Positions 63,451-64,000 of a stretch of DNA of 64,000 nt are shown piece after piece. The position numbers and the translations under genes are program-made. The stretch comes from Tenacibaculum sp. AHE14PA. GTDB lineage: Bacteria > Bacteroidota > Bacteroidia > Flavobacteriales > Flavobacteriaceae. Below the pieces are notes generated by a model. It made no database searches. It worked only from the letters and a program-made list of their open reading frames with translations, and had not been told where the DNA came from. The DNA is taken from assembly GCF_019278465.1 (NCBI RefSeq), contig NZ_CP058983.1:2293501-2357500 (forward strand). The letters are read 5' to 3'. The stretch's first letter is position 1. Each line of letters starts with the position of its first letter.

Positions 63451-64000
63451 CTAATTTTCTAACGTTTTAAGTGAGTCCTTTTTACCCAGCTCTCTTATAA
63501 CCTTTAAAGACATTGAATCAATTAATTTTTGAGATTTTTTAATTTCCTTTTTAAAAGTTGTACTATCTTTTACAATATCTATTGTCGTTAATGCCGTTTT
63601 AGAATACCAATTATTCCATGCAGAGATAATCGCTATTTGAGTTTCTAAAGAATCTCCTTTACTCAAGGAAATTTCACTTTGATATTGCTCTTCTTTAAGT
63701 CTAGAAATAGCCACTTTTTCGATATTCATTAAAATTGATTTAGCGGTTTTTTTATCAGCATTTAATAATGTAAAAGCAGATGTTAACGAAGTAACACCTA
63801 CATTTTTTAAAGTAGTTTTAGCTACTTTATCTATTCTGTCATTATCAGTATGGTAAAACTGATCTGTAAAATGCCAAAATAAAACACTCGGAATATCTGC
63901 CTTTAAAAACGGAACATGATCACTTCCTCCTTCAAAAGGATTTGTACTAACTACCCAATTTGCGCGTTTACCTTGCTCTTTAAATTTATCAATTAAAAAA
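63451..64000 (-). CDS. M28-family aminopeptidase, C-terminal part
   Basis: This is the C-terminal 182 codons of a gene that runs off the right edge. Although a 92-residue frame from an internal ATG could be read on its own, the frame stays open to the edge and codes for NPFEGGSDHVPFLKADIPSV and FHFTDQFYHTDNDRIDKV-like sequence (WHFTDQFYHTDNDRIDKV). This is the metal-binding His and Asp region of M28 zinc aminopeptidases. The last 80 residues are a helical tail. HopJ follows by 4 bases. Confidence 0.85.
   Translation of the reverse strand, partial: FLIDKFKEQGKRANWVVSTNPFEGGSDHVPFLKADIPSVLFWHFTDQFYHTDNDRIDKVAKTTLKNVGVTSLTSAFTLLNADKKTAKSILMNIEKVAISRLKEEQYQSEISLSKGDSLETQIAIISAWNNWYSKTALTTIDIVKDSTTFKKEIKKSQKLIDSMSLKVIRELGKKDSLKTLEN

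Noticed and set aside
63451..63729. A stand-alone 92-residue protein
   Set aside because: The frame continues open to the right edge and contains M28 peptidase motifs; the internal ATG is not a start.
1..64000. tRNA, rRNA, CRISPR arrays, insertion sequences, prophage
   Set aside because: I looked for cloverleaf ends, regularly spaced repeats, transposase and integrase motifs and found none. A covariance-model scan would be needed to exclude small RNAs.

Overview
The window is chromosomal DNA from a marine-type member of the Flavobacteriaceae (Bacteroidota). The evidence is: low GC content; many secreted proteins of the SusE/PorT and GIN-domain kind; families typical of flavobacteria (DUF4175 next to YbeY, ElaA-like GNAT, HopJ, B12-type radical SAM, GH92); promoters of the Bacteroidota type (TAnnTTTG at -7, usually 10-30 bases before the start codon); and almost no Shine-Dalgarno sequences. 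I do not assign a genus. No rRNA, tRNA, insertion sequence, prophage or CRISPR array was seen. Layout, left to right: (1) 1-9.2 kb, a partial membrane hydrolase, a cluster of dispersed palindromic repeats, then DNA repair: sbcD-sbcC followed by mfd, all leftward. mfd carries one of the palindromic repeats in frame inside its coding sequence. (2) 9.2-20.8 kb, a TerB-like protein, gltX, outer-membrane proteins, and the rightward run DUF4175-ybeY-mnmG-methyltransferase, punctuated by three parS-like 14-mers (GTTCCACGTGGAAC type). (3) 20.9-30.4 kb, SPFH protein, tatA, GIN-domain protein, rnr, lipid kinase, a 661-base AT-rich gap with DnaA-box-like 9-mers that is a candidate replication origin, rpiB, a GNAT, a pseudouridine synthase, a mutarotase and recA. 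(4) 30.5-46.9 kb, mixed metabolism: AraC/GyrI regulator with a secreted amidohydrolase, dut, gpsA, ACT-domain protein plus MFS carrier, DUF547, glycosyltransferase, glpD, LuxE-like protein, ALDH7-type aldehyde dehydrogenase, ankyrin protein and a B12-type radical SAM enzyme. (5) 47-49.5 kb, a GH92 alpha-mannosidase lipoprotein gene broken by a single in-frame TAG where the family has a Trp. (6) 49.6-54.6 kb, a HipBA toxin-antitoxin pair, an AlbA_2 (Schlafen-type) protein with an SDR enzyme, and two lipoproteins. (7) 54.7-61.7 kb, the most distinctive region: a tightly packed, mostly overlapping rightward operon with a DAO-type oxidase, a GGR/UbiH-type flavoprotein, a methyltransferase, a type III polyketide synthase, a FabZ-like dehydratase, a ketosynthase, an acyl carrier protein, a phosphopantetheinyl transferase and a GreA-C-terminal-like protein. 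(8) 61.9-64 kb, an ABC ATPase, a putative dispersed repeat, HopJ and the 3' end of an M28 peptidase gene. The operon in (7) can be read as a self-contained phenolic-lipid pathway: the ketosynthase, dehydratase and ACP (activated by the phosphopantetheinyl transferase) could build or hold an acyl starter, the type III synthase could extend and cyclise it, and the methyltransferase and flavoprotein could methylate and hydroxylate the ring, as in the SrsA/SrsB/SrsC logic of Streptomyces. That is inference; the product is not known from sequence. The parS-like sites and the candidate origin lie within about 10 kb of each other, which suggests the window is close to the chromosome's origin of replication.
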